From contig NC_044564.1 in assembly GCF_007565055.1 (NCBI RefSeq), positions 74,978,563 to 75,042,562 of the forward strand: DNA of 64,000 nucleotides. Reading direction: 5' to 3'. The translations under genes and the position numbers were made by a program. Shown here piece after piece: positions 43,600-56,756 of this stretch (within the stretch, counting starts at the first letter, position 1; each line of letters begins with the position of its first letter). This stretch comes from Rhinopithecus roxellana (lineage: Eukaryota; Chordata; Mammalia; Primates; Cercopithecidae). A model generated the notes under the pieces. The model saw nothing but the letters and a program-made list of their open reading frames with translations. It did not search any database and was not told the DNA's origin.

Positions 43600-44190
43600 G
43601 TGCCTCCGTGTGTGTGTGTGTGTCTGTGTGTATACCTGTAGAAAGAGAGAGGGTTGTGTCATAAGTGAATCAATCCTAATGTTTCATAATAAGATTTCAA
43701 TAAATTATGTCACTATCTCTAAGATTGGAAAATTGAAATATAACAGTTTATATTACTTGGAATTGGTCAAGTAAATGCAAGAAGAAATATCTAAAGTGAT
43801 AAGATTGATATTGGTATCAGAGTGATGGAGGTAGGAAGGGATGAGAAAGAGAATAAGACTGCCGTTATTTACAATATTTTATGTATATATAAAAAACACA
43901 TATATAGCACCAAGGCTTATTATATATATTTTATATTTGTAGCAACTGCAGCTACTAATATATATTTCATATATTACTTTTTATATAAATACATGTCAAA
44001 TATTTGTTAAATATGTGTATATATATACATATACACATATATGCACATGCACGCAAATATGTTAAATATATTACATATATGTATATATAAGTTTATATAC
44101 ACACACATATATGCACATGTATACATATGTGTGCACATGTAGATAACATGAATATATAAATATGTATGTGTATATTATACATAATTTTAA
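43600..44190 (+). repeat. (TG)n tract and long TA/CA/TG-alternating low-complexity DNA
   Basis: (TG)n at 43608-43632 is followed, after about 230 bp, by alternating purine-pyrimidine sequence at 43960-44180. The phrase ACATATATGCACATG occurs twice about 65 bp apart. Such DNA can form cruciform or left-handed structures. The frame 43822-44010 is composition noise. Confidence 0.8.
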
Positions 44191-45280
44191 AATGAATATT
44201 TAATTATAAAAAGCAAAAAGAAAAAAATTAAAAAGTTACATAATTAATGTAGAAAACAGATCATGAGAAAAATCCTAAGGGAAACAGAATTCAATAAAAG
44301 ATTAAAGTATATGTAAAATGGAAAAAGGAAAAACTATAGAGAAGAATCTTTAGGAAGAATATATTTTCAAAACCTCTGACTAAATTTTAGTATAATTCAT
44401 AATAAATTTGAATGCCTGAAGCAATACGACATTCAAAAGTAATTTTAATTTTTTTCTTATGTCTCTTAAAGTAAATAAAGGGATCCAAATTCACAGTCTT
44501 TTGCAACCTTTATTAAAATCTCCTTCCTGCCATACATGTAGCCTCTGAAATACTAGATTACTTGATGCTCACAGCTACTATTCAGATCTATTACTCAGAA
44601 TAATTTATTCTAAGGTCATTGTCTGCTTCAGTATAACTGACATAAAGTGACTCAAAATTAACTTAGATGAAGAAAACTAGTAGATAATAGCTTTTTATAT
44701 ATGGTTTATCAAAATATTGAAATTTAAAAGAAGCCAGCTTTCTCACTTGAGTAACTTTAGGCACAATGGTGAATTTGCAGCAGACCACAACAGACAGCTC
44801 ATTGCAAGTCTCTGTCTCACCTGCCTGCCACAATTGTAGCAAATAAGACAGGTGACTATCATGAGGCAGAAATATATGACTTGGAATTAAATGGAGAGGA
44901 AATAATTTGGAATAAATGATTATTATGAACACTGCAGATTTAGAATGAAAAGTCAAGAAGTCTGTGTTTTATGTCAGCTAAAATTTCACTTTACTTCTAA
45001 TTACCACTTCGGATTTGAAGCCACTGCTTATTTCCCGTTAATTGGTAGAAATAGTAGATAGAATAAGAAACGAATTTTAGCAGCCAGAGTAGAAGTCAGG
45101 GCTAATCTGAATGACCTTATAAGCAAGTACTAGCATTGTACCATTATACAGACTCCACTGTGCCATTGTAAGGATTGTTATTCACATCTAAGTTTCAGTG
45201 AATGGCACTGGAGCAGTGGAGAGTACAGCTTGAATGGACATACATGTGACATTGTTTACAATTTCCACATTTCTTTTGCA
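44191..45280. other. Unassigned DNA
   Basis: No gene or nameable repeat. The minus-strand frame 44956-44663 has no recognisable domain. Confidence 0.4.
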
Positions 45281-45285
45281 GAAGC

Positions 45286-45678
45286 TGTGTTGGGCTGTTC
45301 TTGTGTTGCTATAAAGAAATACCTGAGTCTGGGTACTTTGTAAAGAAAAGAGGTTTAATTGGCTCACAGTCCTTCAGGCTTTATAGGAAGCATGGTGCTG
45401 ATGTCTGCTCAGCTTCTGGGGAGGCCTCAGGAAGCTTACTATCACGGCAAAAGGCAAGGGAAAGCAGGCATATCACATGGACAGAGCAGGAGCATAGGGA
45501 TGGGGACAGTGCTAAACACTTTCAACAACCAGATCTCCTGAATTACTGTTTCAAGGACAGCACTGAGGCATGAGGGATCCTCCATGATCCAATTACCTCC
45601 TGCCAGGCCCCACCTCCAACATTGGGGATCACAATTCAATATGAGATTTGGGCAGGGACAAATGTTCAAACTGTATCA
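45286..45678 (-). mobile_element. Solo MST-type MaLR LTR (antisense), with near-matching flanks
   Basis: Starts TGTGTTGGGCTGTTCTTGTG and ends TTCAAACTGTATCA, with GGTTTAATTGGCTCACAG, GGGGAGGCCTCAGGAAGCTTAC and CCAATTACCTCCTGCCAGGCCCCACC in between. 393 bp. The 5-bp flanks are GAAGC and GAAGT, an acceptable eroded duplication. The frames 45301-45669 are LTR sequence. Confidence 0.88.
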
Positions 45679-46299
45679 GAAGTCTAGATGTATTTCTTCC
45701 TTTAAAGAAGGAGTTTTGTAAACCTGGAAGAACAAATTCTTATTTGCGGTATGTGTCCAAATGCACCGAAAAAGCTTGATTTCAAACATATCTTGATTTG
45801 GAGGTGCTAACTCCTATTGCTCTGACACTATTGTGATCTCAAGTTTTGGGAGTTTCCTCTGGGGTTTATTATTGTGGCTTCAGTCTGCGATGTTTTGTCT
45901 GTTGGTCAATGCAGAATATTCAAATTTGGAGGAAAAATTTTCTCTACAGTCTCAAGACTTTGCCTTATTTCTCTTCACTTAAGACTTTATGAACAATGGT
46001 TTCACGATGACCTCTATAGCCCCTGCCCTCAATAGCTTTTGCAGTTGGCATCTTACCTCACAAATATTTAACATTTTCATATTCTTTAAATTTTTTTGTC
46101 ATATTTAAGTAATAGCTCTTCCAGTTTTACAAAACCCCTTCTTTAAAGAAAGAAATACATCATATGCAATTTCCCTAAGTTGGCTCTCAGTCACTGAAGC
46201 CTCCAAAAGCTCTAAAACCAGATTCCATCTAATTTTCCAATTATGATACACCATTCCTCAGTGAATGACCAGGGAAATCTGGGTATGGTTGCTTCTGAC

Positions 46300-46780
46300 T
46301 ATTAGAGTAACACGTTCATTCTTTCAGCAAATATGTATGAAGCATATTCTATGTCCCAACCTCTGATCTATAAGCTTGGGATACATCCGTGGACAAACAG
46401 AAATATCTGCTAACACGGAGCTTGCATTCTAATGCAGGGGTTAAAGGGGTAAATGAGTATTGTCAAACAACAGAAAAAATAATAGATATAATAAATAAGT
46501 AAATTATAGAGCATATTAGAATGCAAAAAACGTAATGTAATAAATGGAGCCAGGCAAGGTGACCAGGAATACTGGCGACTATAGGGCGACTATAGGGTGA
46601 TCAGGGTAAGTCTCATTAAGAAGGTGATTTTTGAGCAAAGATGTGAAAGAAATAAGGGAGTTTTCCAGGCAAACATTTGTAGGAGGAGCATTTGAGGCAG
46701 AGGAAAACATCCAGTGCAAAAAACCGTGCTGTGGGAGCATTCCCAGCAAGTTGAGTAAGAAGGAAGAAAGACATTTTGCT
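46300..46780 (+). mobile_element. Ancient mammalian repeat, family not assigned
   Basis: Follows a very common ancient repeat: TTCAGCAAATATGTATGAAGCATATTCTATGTCCC, GGGATACATCCGTGGACAAACAG, GAGCTTGCATTCTAATGCAGGGG, GGGTGATCAGGGTAAGTCTCATTAAGAAGGTGATTTTTGAGCAAAG and AGGCAGAGGAAAACATCCAGTGCAAA. I know the pattern but not the family. It contains a local 12-bp duplication (GCGACTATAGG twice) at 46574-46598. 45679-46299 and 46781-47212 hold nothing recognised. Confidence 0.5.
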
Positions 46781-47212
46781 TCAAGGGTCTTTTTTAGCTC
46801 GAGTTCCCACTCTTAAATTTGTTTTTCTGGTTTACCCTCAGACTCCAGTGCACATATTTTGTCTCTGATCCTCTGCAAAAATAGCCAGCATTTTAATAAT
46901 CTTCATTTTCAATTATGTTAACTTCTTTTGTTTTCGAACTTCTGAGGAAAGACGGACAAAAATACATCCATTGCAAAGATAAAGAATCTGATATTCAGAA
47001 AATTTCATTCCTTTAAAGAGCTCAATTCCAAAGTCAAACCCCAAATCTTTCACTGTGAGCCCAGTGGTATTTCTGTCATTGCCTATGATATCACAGACAA
47101 ATCTTGTCCAGATTTCTATCACTAAAGAAAATCTAGTCAAGTCTCTACATTGGGAGGGTGAGAAAAGAAAAAACAGGCAATGATAGAAATCAAGGAAAGA
47201 CAGGAGGCAGGT

Positions 47213-47335
47213 CAACACACACACACACTTGGAGTGAAAAGTAACACCCACTGTGCCATCATCCTGGTATGAAGAACACTTGCACCAGAAAAAATCTAAC
47301 TGCAATCCTCTCACACACACACATACACACTTATG
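47213..47335 (+). repeat. Two short (CA)n tracts
   Basis: (CA)n at about 47214-47229 and again at 47310-47331. They create the apparent cysteine/valine run in the minus-strand frame 47341-46913, which is not a gene. Confidence 0.85.
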
Positions 47336-47457
47336 AAACACTCAAACACTCCTTCCACACCTCACACTGCTCTCTGCCTTTGGAGCGGAAAACAGAAGTA
47401 ATCTAACCCAATGTACAATATATAAATGTATAGCACCATCTTGGCTGAAAGTCCCCA

Positions 47458-47728
47458 TGCATTCTGTAGCATGCACATTGTATATATCCAATTGAGTGTT
47501 TCACAAAGTTGTATGTATGTGTAAAGGGGAAGGGAGTGGTTGGATTATTTTTTTCTCTGTCCATACCAAGGGCAATCTTGTCCTCTCTCCCCCTGCATTC
47601 TGTAGCATGCACCTTGTATACACCCAATTGAGTGTTTCACAAAGTTGTATGTATGTGTAAAGGGGAAGGGAGTGGTTGGATTATTTTTTCTTTGTCCATA
47701 CCAAGGGCAATCTTGTCCTCTCTCCTCC
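47458..47728 (+). repeat. Tandem duplication, 136-bp unit, two copies
   Basis: Copy 1 (47458-47593) and copy 2 (47594-47728) both begin TGCATTCTGTAGCATGCAC and share TGTTTCACAAAGTTGTATG and GGTTGGATTATTTTTT. I count about six differences (CACATTG/CACCTTG, two in TATATATCC/TATACACCC, one T-run length, CTCTG/CTTTG, CCCCC/CCTCC). No transposon explains it. Confidence 0.95.
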
Positions 47729-48689
47729 TGCTTTCATTAACAGTTCTGTGTGTCTTCAGGTCCCACTTTTAACTAGCTCTGGAATATGACAGTATCAATT
47801 TTGATTCCCTATACCCTGATCATTTTCAGTGGTCCCTTTTTTAAACCTGCCTTGAATTATTCTAATTTGAGTATGCCATCTGTTTCCTGCTGGAACCGTG
47901 ACTGATAAAAGTGCCATCTTCCGTTCTTCTAAGACCACAGAAATGATAAAGTATGAAATGATAAATGTAAAATGAAATATGTTCATATTGATATTCATTT
48001 GGAAAGATAAGCATCTCTATCCCCCATACTAAAAGAGGGATTCAAAGAGTAATCTATCCTGAAAAGCAGATCTATAGAATCGCAAGTTTGCAGTAAGGAG
48101 TTCTACTTCTACAGAATAAGGGAGGTTAAAAAGGGCTTCATATGAGGGGGTAATGAGTAGTGGGCCTAGACTCACTACATGAATTGTGTGGCTGAGACTT
48201 CCCTTCTCTATCTACTAGAAGAGAAAGAAAGCTATCTTCTAAACCTTGCCCTGAATTACGGCTATTTACAGCTGAGACCCAGTGGGAGGAAGTAGTGGAC
48301 ATATCCTGGCTAATAAAGATTTAAGGCAAGCTGCTAATCCTCAGTGACCTCAACATTCTGAGTTACTACCTCCTAAAGATCTCTGAGTTACCAGTGTTTG
48401 ACCTGGATCTGGATAGGGACCCCCTAGGAAGACAGGTGGAAGCATTTACAGAACTGTTAGCGATTGTTGTCTTTGAGCAAAGAGAGGAACAATAAGAAGA
48501 GGAAAGAGAAGAAGGAGGTTTCCTTTTCTGGTGAGCAACTGAAAATATATGAGGAAAGCTAATAATAGTACTGAGTTGGTAGAGAGAATCAATCAGAACA
48601 TGAGTTTTCTCCAGAAAAAAAATAAAAAATAATAATCAAAAATGGTTTTTCAAATGGTACATATTAAACAGTGTTATATTATATTAAAA
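47729..48689. other. Unassigned DNA
   Basis: No gene or nameable repeat recognised; purine-rich around 48490-48530. Confidence 0.4.
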
Positions 48690-49000
48690 CTATGATAATC
48701 ATGTAGAACAAATGCATAGGTTCAAAAGTAGACCAATTAAAGTTACAGAAGAAGAGAATAGAAAAAACATTGAGGGCAAATTTATTGAAGAGATGTTAGC
48801 TAAGAATGTTCTTGAATTGAAGAGAGACATACATACATCTTCATATTAAAAGGGTACAACAAATCTTGAGCAGGATAAATAGAAGTCCATATCTGTTCAC
48901 ATTTTTTAAAAAAATTCAATGATTAAAAACAAACTCAAAATTTTACCCAGGATAAGTGGTAGACAGCCTATAAAATATTGACAGATAGAAGAAATTTTCA
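48690..49000 (+). mobile_element. L1M ORF1 fragment
   Basis: GAAGAGATGTTAGCTAAGAATGTTC, AAGAGAGACATACATACATC and TCTTGAGCAGGATAAATAGAAGTCC parallel the L1M ORF1 block 'ctggccaaaaactttcc ... gaaagacataaa ... ccaagcaggataaataaaaagaaatcc'. Frames are destroyed. Confidence 0.5.
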
Positions 49001-49149
49001 TCATCATTAGTAGCTAGAGAAAGAATTTTGTAATATTTTTCTACATGTATAGTCAATATCTTAATGTTTAACCATTACTTGAATTGGTTCCCTATAACTA
49101 ACTAAGTTAGTGTTAGTTTTCTACAAACACTGTTGAAGAGAGTTTATGA

Positions 49150-49375
49150 ATATTGTCTTTGAATTTAGACAATCCTGACTTCTAATACCCATTCCAATTT
49201 TACTGATAGTGAGATCATTATCAAGTGACATAACTCCTCTGAGACTTTGTTTCCTTAGAATTAAAGTGGAGGCACTAACAATTACTTTAGAGGACTGTTA
49301 AAAATATTAAACTTAAGACAATCTCTGGTGTGTGGTCGACATTCACTTTCTGGCGGCCATTGTAACCAATTGACT
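49150..49375 (+). mobile_element. MIR SINE, diverged
   Basis: TTGAATTTAGACAATCCTGACTTC, TTATCAAGTGACATAACTCCTCTGAGACTTTGTTTCC, GAGGACTGTTAAAAATATTAAAC and CTGGTGTGTGGTCGACATTCACTTTC fit the MIR order. Confidence 0.6.
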
Positions 49376-50557
49376 AGATTTTCATAATTTTTAATAAGTC
49401 AATTAAGAATGAAACTGATTTGTATATATATGCAAAATAAGGACGCCAACATGTGAGACATTGTAGGATGTCTAGGTATCTACTAAGAACCATTCTCTTA
49501 AAGCCATTTTCATTCTATAACTACATTTTTCCTTCACTCACTTCTCTTTTCATTTTAAGATCTCACCTACTTAGGTTACTTTCTCCCCATCTATAACTTT
49601 ATCTGTATTTGTTTCCCCTTTGACAGTTTCTTGTCTGTTTTCTGTATTAGACAGTGTAAGCCTTTATTAAAAATTTTGGGCAACTTTTAAAAAATAAGGT
49701 ACAATTTTATATTCTTTCTTTTTAATATAGAAATGATGTCCTTTTGCTGGGTGGGTAATGGGAAATAGCATTAAAAGCAACACTGCAAGCAGCAAAATCC
49801 CTGAGCCAGATGCACAACATAAAGAAAACACCTTTAAAAACACATTTTTCTTTAGCCTGAAGATTTCGGGAAGAAAGCATCACTTATCTTTTACTATAAA
49901 TAATGGATTTGTGCAATCTCACATGTGAGACTAGATCTTAATTGATGACTGCACAGAAAGTCGTAAAAGCTCAATATTTATGATAATCCCATTCTGTCAT
50001 TTTAGTTTATAGCATTGCAGATTTTTACATGATGATGGGTCATATTTAGTGTTTCCATCACTTCCAGGAGGATTTGAAGATGTTTTTGGCCCAAGCATAA
50101 ATTCAACTTGGATATTATTGAATCAATAGTTAAACCAAAGAAATGATCAAATAGTAAAACCAAATAAGTGATCTGTACTACCTAAATGATGGGGATCATT
50201 TTATATGTTTTCAATGTGCACCTAGCTTCTATCATACATTGATATCAACTTCCGACTAATTTATGCAGTTTAATACTCATTTGAAAGTGAAAATTATCCA
50301 TTTACACACATCTCATTGTAATACATGGTGGTCAGCTGATGGTGGGGGTGAGGAACAAATGCTTTTTGCAAAACTTCTTAGCATCCTCCTTTCAAGTCCA
50401 GGTCTCTAAACAACCATTATATGCTTTTCTTTTAAAAAATATTTCTACTATTAATCCATTTATTACTGAAGTATATAAAGCCAATTTCCCTGTAACTGAT
50501 CATCTAAAATGATAAATTGTATGATTTCATTAAAGCTTTGCACCTGTTCAATGTCTT
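49376..50557. other. Unassigned DNA
   Basis: No gene or nameable repeat recognised. Confidence 0.4.
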
Positions 50558-50572
50558 AGACCTTACTTTTTA

Positions 50573-50955
50573 TTATTATTATTATTATACTTTAAGTTCT
50601 AGGGTACATGTGCATAACGTGCAGGCTTGTTACATATGTATACTTGTACCATGTTGGTGTGCTGCACCCATCAACTCGTCAGCACCCATCAATTCGTCAT
50701 TTATATCAGGTATAACTCCCAATGCAATCCCTCCCCCCTCCCCCCTCCCCATGATAGTCCCCGATGTGTGATGTTCCCCTTCCTGAGTCCAAGTGATGTC
50801 ATTGTTCAGTTCCCACCTATGAGTGAGAACACGAGGTGTTTGGTTTTCTGTTCTTGTGATAGTTTGCTAAGAATGATGGTTTCCAGCTGCATTCATGTCC
50901 CTACAAAGGAATTAATGTGCAAAAATCACAAGCATTCTTATACACCAGTAACAGA
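50573..50955 (-). mobile_element. Short young L1 with 5' inversion
   Basis: 50573-50910 is the antisense L1 3' end: a (TAT)n-rich tail, 3' UTR with the 18-bp duplication (50664-50699) and the last ORF2 codons up to the region equivalent to 36090 of the full-length copy. It then switches to the sense strand: 50911-50955 matches 34567-34612 of the full-length copy (AATGTGCAAAAATCACAAGC). Flanks AGACCTTACTTTTTA (50558-50572) and AGACCAGACTTTTTA (50956-50970) are a target-site duplication with two mismatches. This is the twin-priming structure. Confidence 0.93.
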
Positions 50956-51079
50956 AGACCAGACTTTTTAAAGCATTCATTTTAATTAAACTATTAATAT
51001 TTGTAATTTCCAAAGTAGCTACTTAATGATTTCTGTTTAGAAATTATTAGTATTATAAATAATACTGTTTTGTCAATTT

Positions 51080-51260
51080 TGTTTGACACTTAATAATTGT
51101 ACATATTTATGGAGTTCACAGTGATGTTACAATACATATAATGTACAGTGAACAGATCAGAGTAATTGGCATAACCATCATCTCAATTATTTATCATTTG
51201 TGTTGGGAACATTCAATATCCTCCTAGCTAATTGAAACTATATAATACTAATGTTTTATA
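51080..51260 (-). mobile_element. Older L1 3' fragment (antisense)
   Basis: AATTGTACATATTTATGGAGTTCACAGTGATGTTACAATACATATAATG...GAACAGATCAGAGTAATTGGCATAACCATCATCTC matches the antisense 3' UTR of L1MA/L1PB-type elements. 51261-51904 shows nothing recognised. Confidence 0.65.
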
Positions 51261-51904
51261 CCTAAATTTTTTTTTATGATTCTGAATGTACTTTTGGAAA
51301 CAATGCAATAGGAGATTAAAAACCATAACCATCCAAGAATATACCTAACACACATATTTAATAGAAACATAAAGATGCATTTCTAATTTTGTTTCCTGAA
51401 TTTTTAGATTAAGCAAGCCAAGCATTTTTACAAGAAATGTTACTTCATCATATGTTGTTGTTTTGTCAGTGTTAACTACTATAACAGTTTCATTTTCAGA
51501 ATTATTAAATATTAATTATAAAATGGAATAGCATATATATATGGCAATGCATAGTAATATTTATTATGGTCACCATAACAATTATGTAATAATATTTTTA
51601 TGCTAATAATTAAACCTATTTAATGTGTATTTTCAAAACAGGAAGCACTATTTCACTCAAATAATGAACTTCTAACACTTAAAGGGACTAGTTGTAATCA
51701 ATTGAAAAATAGTAAGCATCTCAAATCACATGTGTTATGATTTAGGTATAAACTGTTTTGAAATAGAAATAAGACAAACATTAACCAAAGTGGAAGATTT
51801 TTCCTTATTTTTAAAATTATATATGACAAATTCATTCTTATACAAGATTTTCTGAGAAAATAAAAGTTTTAATATTCCTATTAGAATTGTATCTCAATGG
51901 GAAT

Positions 51905-52015
51905 GGCAATTATTTCCTGACTTATTCACTTCTGTATCACTAGTACCAAGTAAACAATCAATAAGTATGTGTTGTGTGGCACAGAATAGGTATTCAGTAA
52001 ATATTTATTTAATAC
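51905..52015 (+). mobile_element. L2 LINE 3' end
   Basis: CTTATTCACTTCTGTATCACTAGTACC and GTGGCACAGAATAGGTATTCAGTAAATATTTATTTAATA match the L2 terminus. Confidence 0.5.
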
Positions 52016-52084
52016 ATAATTTTCAGTAGAAATATGAATCTTAGAACTACAGAATGCTGATCCAACATATTAGACTTCATTTTA

Positions 52085-53367
<1,283 letters not shown>

Positions 53368-53683
53368 TTTTTTGTTTGTTTCTTTCTTTTTCTGAGACAG
53401 AGTTTTGCTCTGTCAACCAGGTTGGAATACAGCGGCACAATCGTGTCTTGCTGAAGACTTGACCTCCTGGATTCAAGTGATCCTCCCACTTCGCCCTTTT
53501 GAGTAGCTGGAGCCACAGGCATGCATCACCACGGCAGGCTAATTTTTTTTTTTATTAGTTTTTTTTGTAGTGATTGGGTCCCTATGTTGCCCAGGCTGGT
53601 CTTGAACTCCTGGAATCAAGAAATTCTCCTGCCTCCACCTCTCAAAGTGCTGGTATTACAGGCTTGAACCACTATGCCAGGCC
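53368..53683 (-). mobile_element. AluJ element (antisense)
   Basis: Full length but heavily diverged: T-rich tail, TCTGAGACAGAGTTTTGCTCTGTC, GATTCAAGTGATCCTCCCAC, TATGTTGCCCAGGCTGGTCTTGAAC and a decayed 5' end ACCACTATGCCAGGCC. The frame 53574-53771 is Alu sequence. Confidence 0.93.
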
Positions 53684-54904
53684 TATAAATTATTTTTTAA
53701 TGTGTAGGGTGATGATAGAACAGGCTTATTTCCTTCATTGGTGCGCATCATTTATATTTACTATAATATAGTAAAACAGTGAGTGCTATTAGTAATACAG
53801 CATTCTTTAAAAAATTAATAAAATGTCATTGACATTGTTACATTGCTTCAATTATATGATTAGATCTAAACCAGCTTTCATTTCATGCAAAATATATATC
53901 ATGCATGGTATTTTTTCATGTAATATTTATGTTGCATGAAAAATACCACGCATGATCTCTGGAACCTGGGAGACTGCAATAGCCCTCTATGTTTCTGAAA
54001 TATTTTTAAATGATTTATTAATAACTCAAGATATTTCTGCCTACCAAGCTCTTTTTTCCCTCTGTTTATATTCCATTTTTAATAATCTCACATTTCTAGG
54101 AAAATTAGATGAGATTATATTTGTGTATCTTTTCACGATGAGAAAGGTTGACAATATTTTAAGGTTATATTCCAAAGAAAAATCTAATAATTTAAATAAT
54201 TGTAATATAAATTACAGACACTATTTCAGATTTATTAGAGATCAAATGTATAACCAAATTTGTAAATAAATAGAAAATATTGGTACGTGAATGTATTTGT
54301 TTAGCTTTTAAATTTGAAATCAATTACCCATAGTATTTTATTACAAGTGAATTAATGATATTTATAAACATATACATTCATTAATTTAGTACTTAAAAAT
54401 GCTAAGCATTCACATCTTCCAAATTATTTATTTTGGTTACATTTTCTTTTTAAAATAAATAATTACTCCTATATCTTTTTATTCAAATTTAGATCCTTAT
54501 TAAAAAGAAATTTTGACACTCTTGTTTTTGCTATACTCTTGTCAGTAAGAAAGACAGAAGTCTTTCTATCTGTTTGTATGTTACATACACACATGCCATA
54601 TTAGCCCTAATGGACTATAACTGACTTAAAAAATCACCCAGTACTGTCTACCTGGATTAAGACCAGCATCTATAGAAGCCTTGATAAAATGACCCTCTCT
54701 TCTCAGTCCTTTTATATATCCTAATCCCACAAAGACTTCCCAGAAATGTTACAGATAAAGAGGTCATATCACTGTTTTAGAAAAATTGATATTCAATTGC
54801 TCAGGGCTTCCTCCAATGTATAATGTTAAATTTGATAGAAATGTATTTATATCAGTTAATAATTTACCCAATCTTAGAACTCTATTGAAATTACTTTCTT
54901 TAAA
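53684..54904. other. Unassigned, very AT-rich DNA
   Basis: No gene seen. The frame 53952-54269 (105 codons) shows only a generic AT-rich composition. A near-palindrome built on CATGCATGGTATTTTTCATG / CATGAAAAATACCACGCATG spans about 53911-53955. Confidence 0.45.
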
Positions 54905-55575
<671 letters not shown>

Positions 55576-55609
55576 AGGATATTGGTAACTCAGAAATGCA
55601 AATTCCCTA

Positions 55610-55790
55610 GTGCTTCTCAAACTTGAGCAAGTATGAGAATCACCTGGGAATGTTATTAAAACACAGATTCCTGGGGCCAGCATACAAAGATTCTGATTAT
55701 GACTGAGTTCATAGCCAGGGTGAAGACCCGTAATTTGTATTCCTAACAAGGTGCTGGGTGGTGCTGATGGTCATTTGTAGCAACTAGAAG
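55610..55790 (+). mobile_element. MER20 (hAT-Charlie DNA transposon)
   Basis: GCTTCTCAAACTTGAGCAAGTATGAGAATCACCTGGGAATG, TTAAAACACAGATTCCTGGGGCC, GATTCTGATTATGACTG and GTAATTTGTATTCCTAACAAGGTGCTGGGTGGTGCTGATGG follow the MER20 consensus in order. The terminal repeats are eroded. MER20 copies serve as regulatory DNA in some tissues, but nothing here shows use. Confidence 0.88.
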
Positions 55791-56439
55791 TCTGCATTCT
55801 CAGTTTAATTTGTTTTGGTCCTTAAATTAATTTGGCACTAATCTTTGTTAATCAGTCTTTTCTCTTCCACACCTCTCTGTTACTTTAAATAGCACCTCCT
55901 TTGACTTTAGTTTTTATTTTAAAATGTCCTGGGAGCTACTGTTCATATGTTATTCCTGTACCCAGGAGACGACCTTAAATATTTCTGCTTATCATTTCAT
56001 TTCAAGAAACACTAACACTCAGGCAAGTTTAAATGATGTATGTCTTGGTTATTGTCCCCGACGTCATTGGAGTTATAAACAATTTTATTTCAGCACCACA
56101 AGAAAAACCTGCTGTTTTAGGTTTTAATGTTTACGTGCCACAGTCCAAGAGAAATTATTTTTTCTGATAATGCCTTTGAACTTCAAAAGTCCTGTTCCTT
56201 TAATAAACTTTTTAGAATGAAATTATGCAATATCCATCTTCTAGTCATTAAGTTCTATGAGATCATGTTCCATAAAGTTAACATTTTATAGTATTAATGT
56301 TGGTTCCCAGCCTATCTGTAAATATCTTTTCCTTGTTTATTGCAGTATTTTAGCACTTGATAACAGATAATAATAGCAGATGTCAACATTCTACAAATCA
56401 TTTCCAGGATGAAAACATTTTTAATAACATAAAACCAGT
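55791..56439. other. Unassigned DNA
   Basis: No gene or nameable repeat recognised. Confidence 0.4.
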
Positions 56440-56555
56440 ATTCCCTGAGCATCTGGCCCCAGAATTTCTCTTAGAAAGCAAAAGGTACTGTAGCTGTAAG
56501 TGGCAAAGCTGGGATTTGAACCAACTCCTCAGTCCAAATATTCATCAGCATACAA
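56440..56555 (-). mobile_element. MIR SINE fragment (antisense)
   Basis: GTAGCTGTAAGTGGCAAAGCTGGGATTTGAACCAACTCCTCAGTCC matches the antisense MIR 5' part almost word for word. Confidence 0.75.
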
Positions 56556-56756
56556 TGCTCCTTTATCTGATAAAATAAGAACAATTTTGCAGGTGTCTGC
56601 TGTCAGTGATTGGTTGGTTGGTTGACTGAAAAAGAAAATGTGGGAGTGGGTGAAATGAGAAGAGAAAAAAGGAACCAGAGATGCCAAAAAGCTGGAGGAT
56701 GATGAGGTAAGGTCTCTGTTTTTAGTGGCAGAATGACTGTTTAATATGAAATAGAT

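Noticed and set aside
45301..45669. Frames on both strands resembling a short exon
   Set aside because: Entirely inside a solo MST-type LTR.
46913..47341. 142-codon minus-strand frame with Cys/Val runs
   Set aside because: The runs come from (CA)n tracts; the rest has no recognisable domain.
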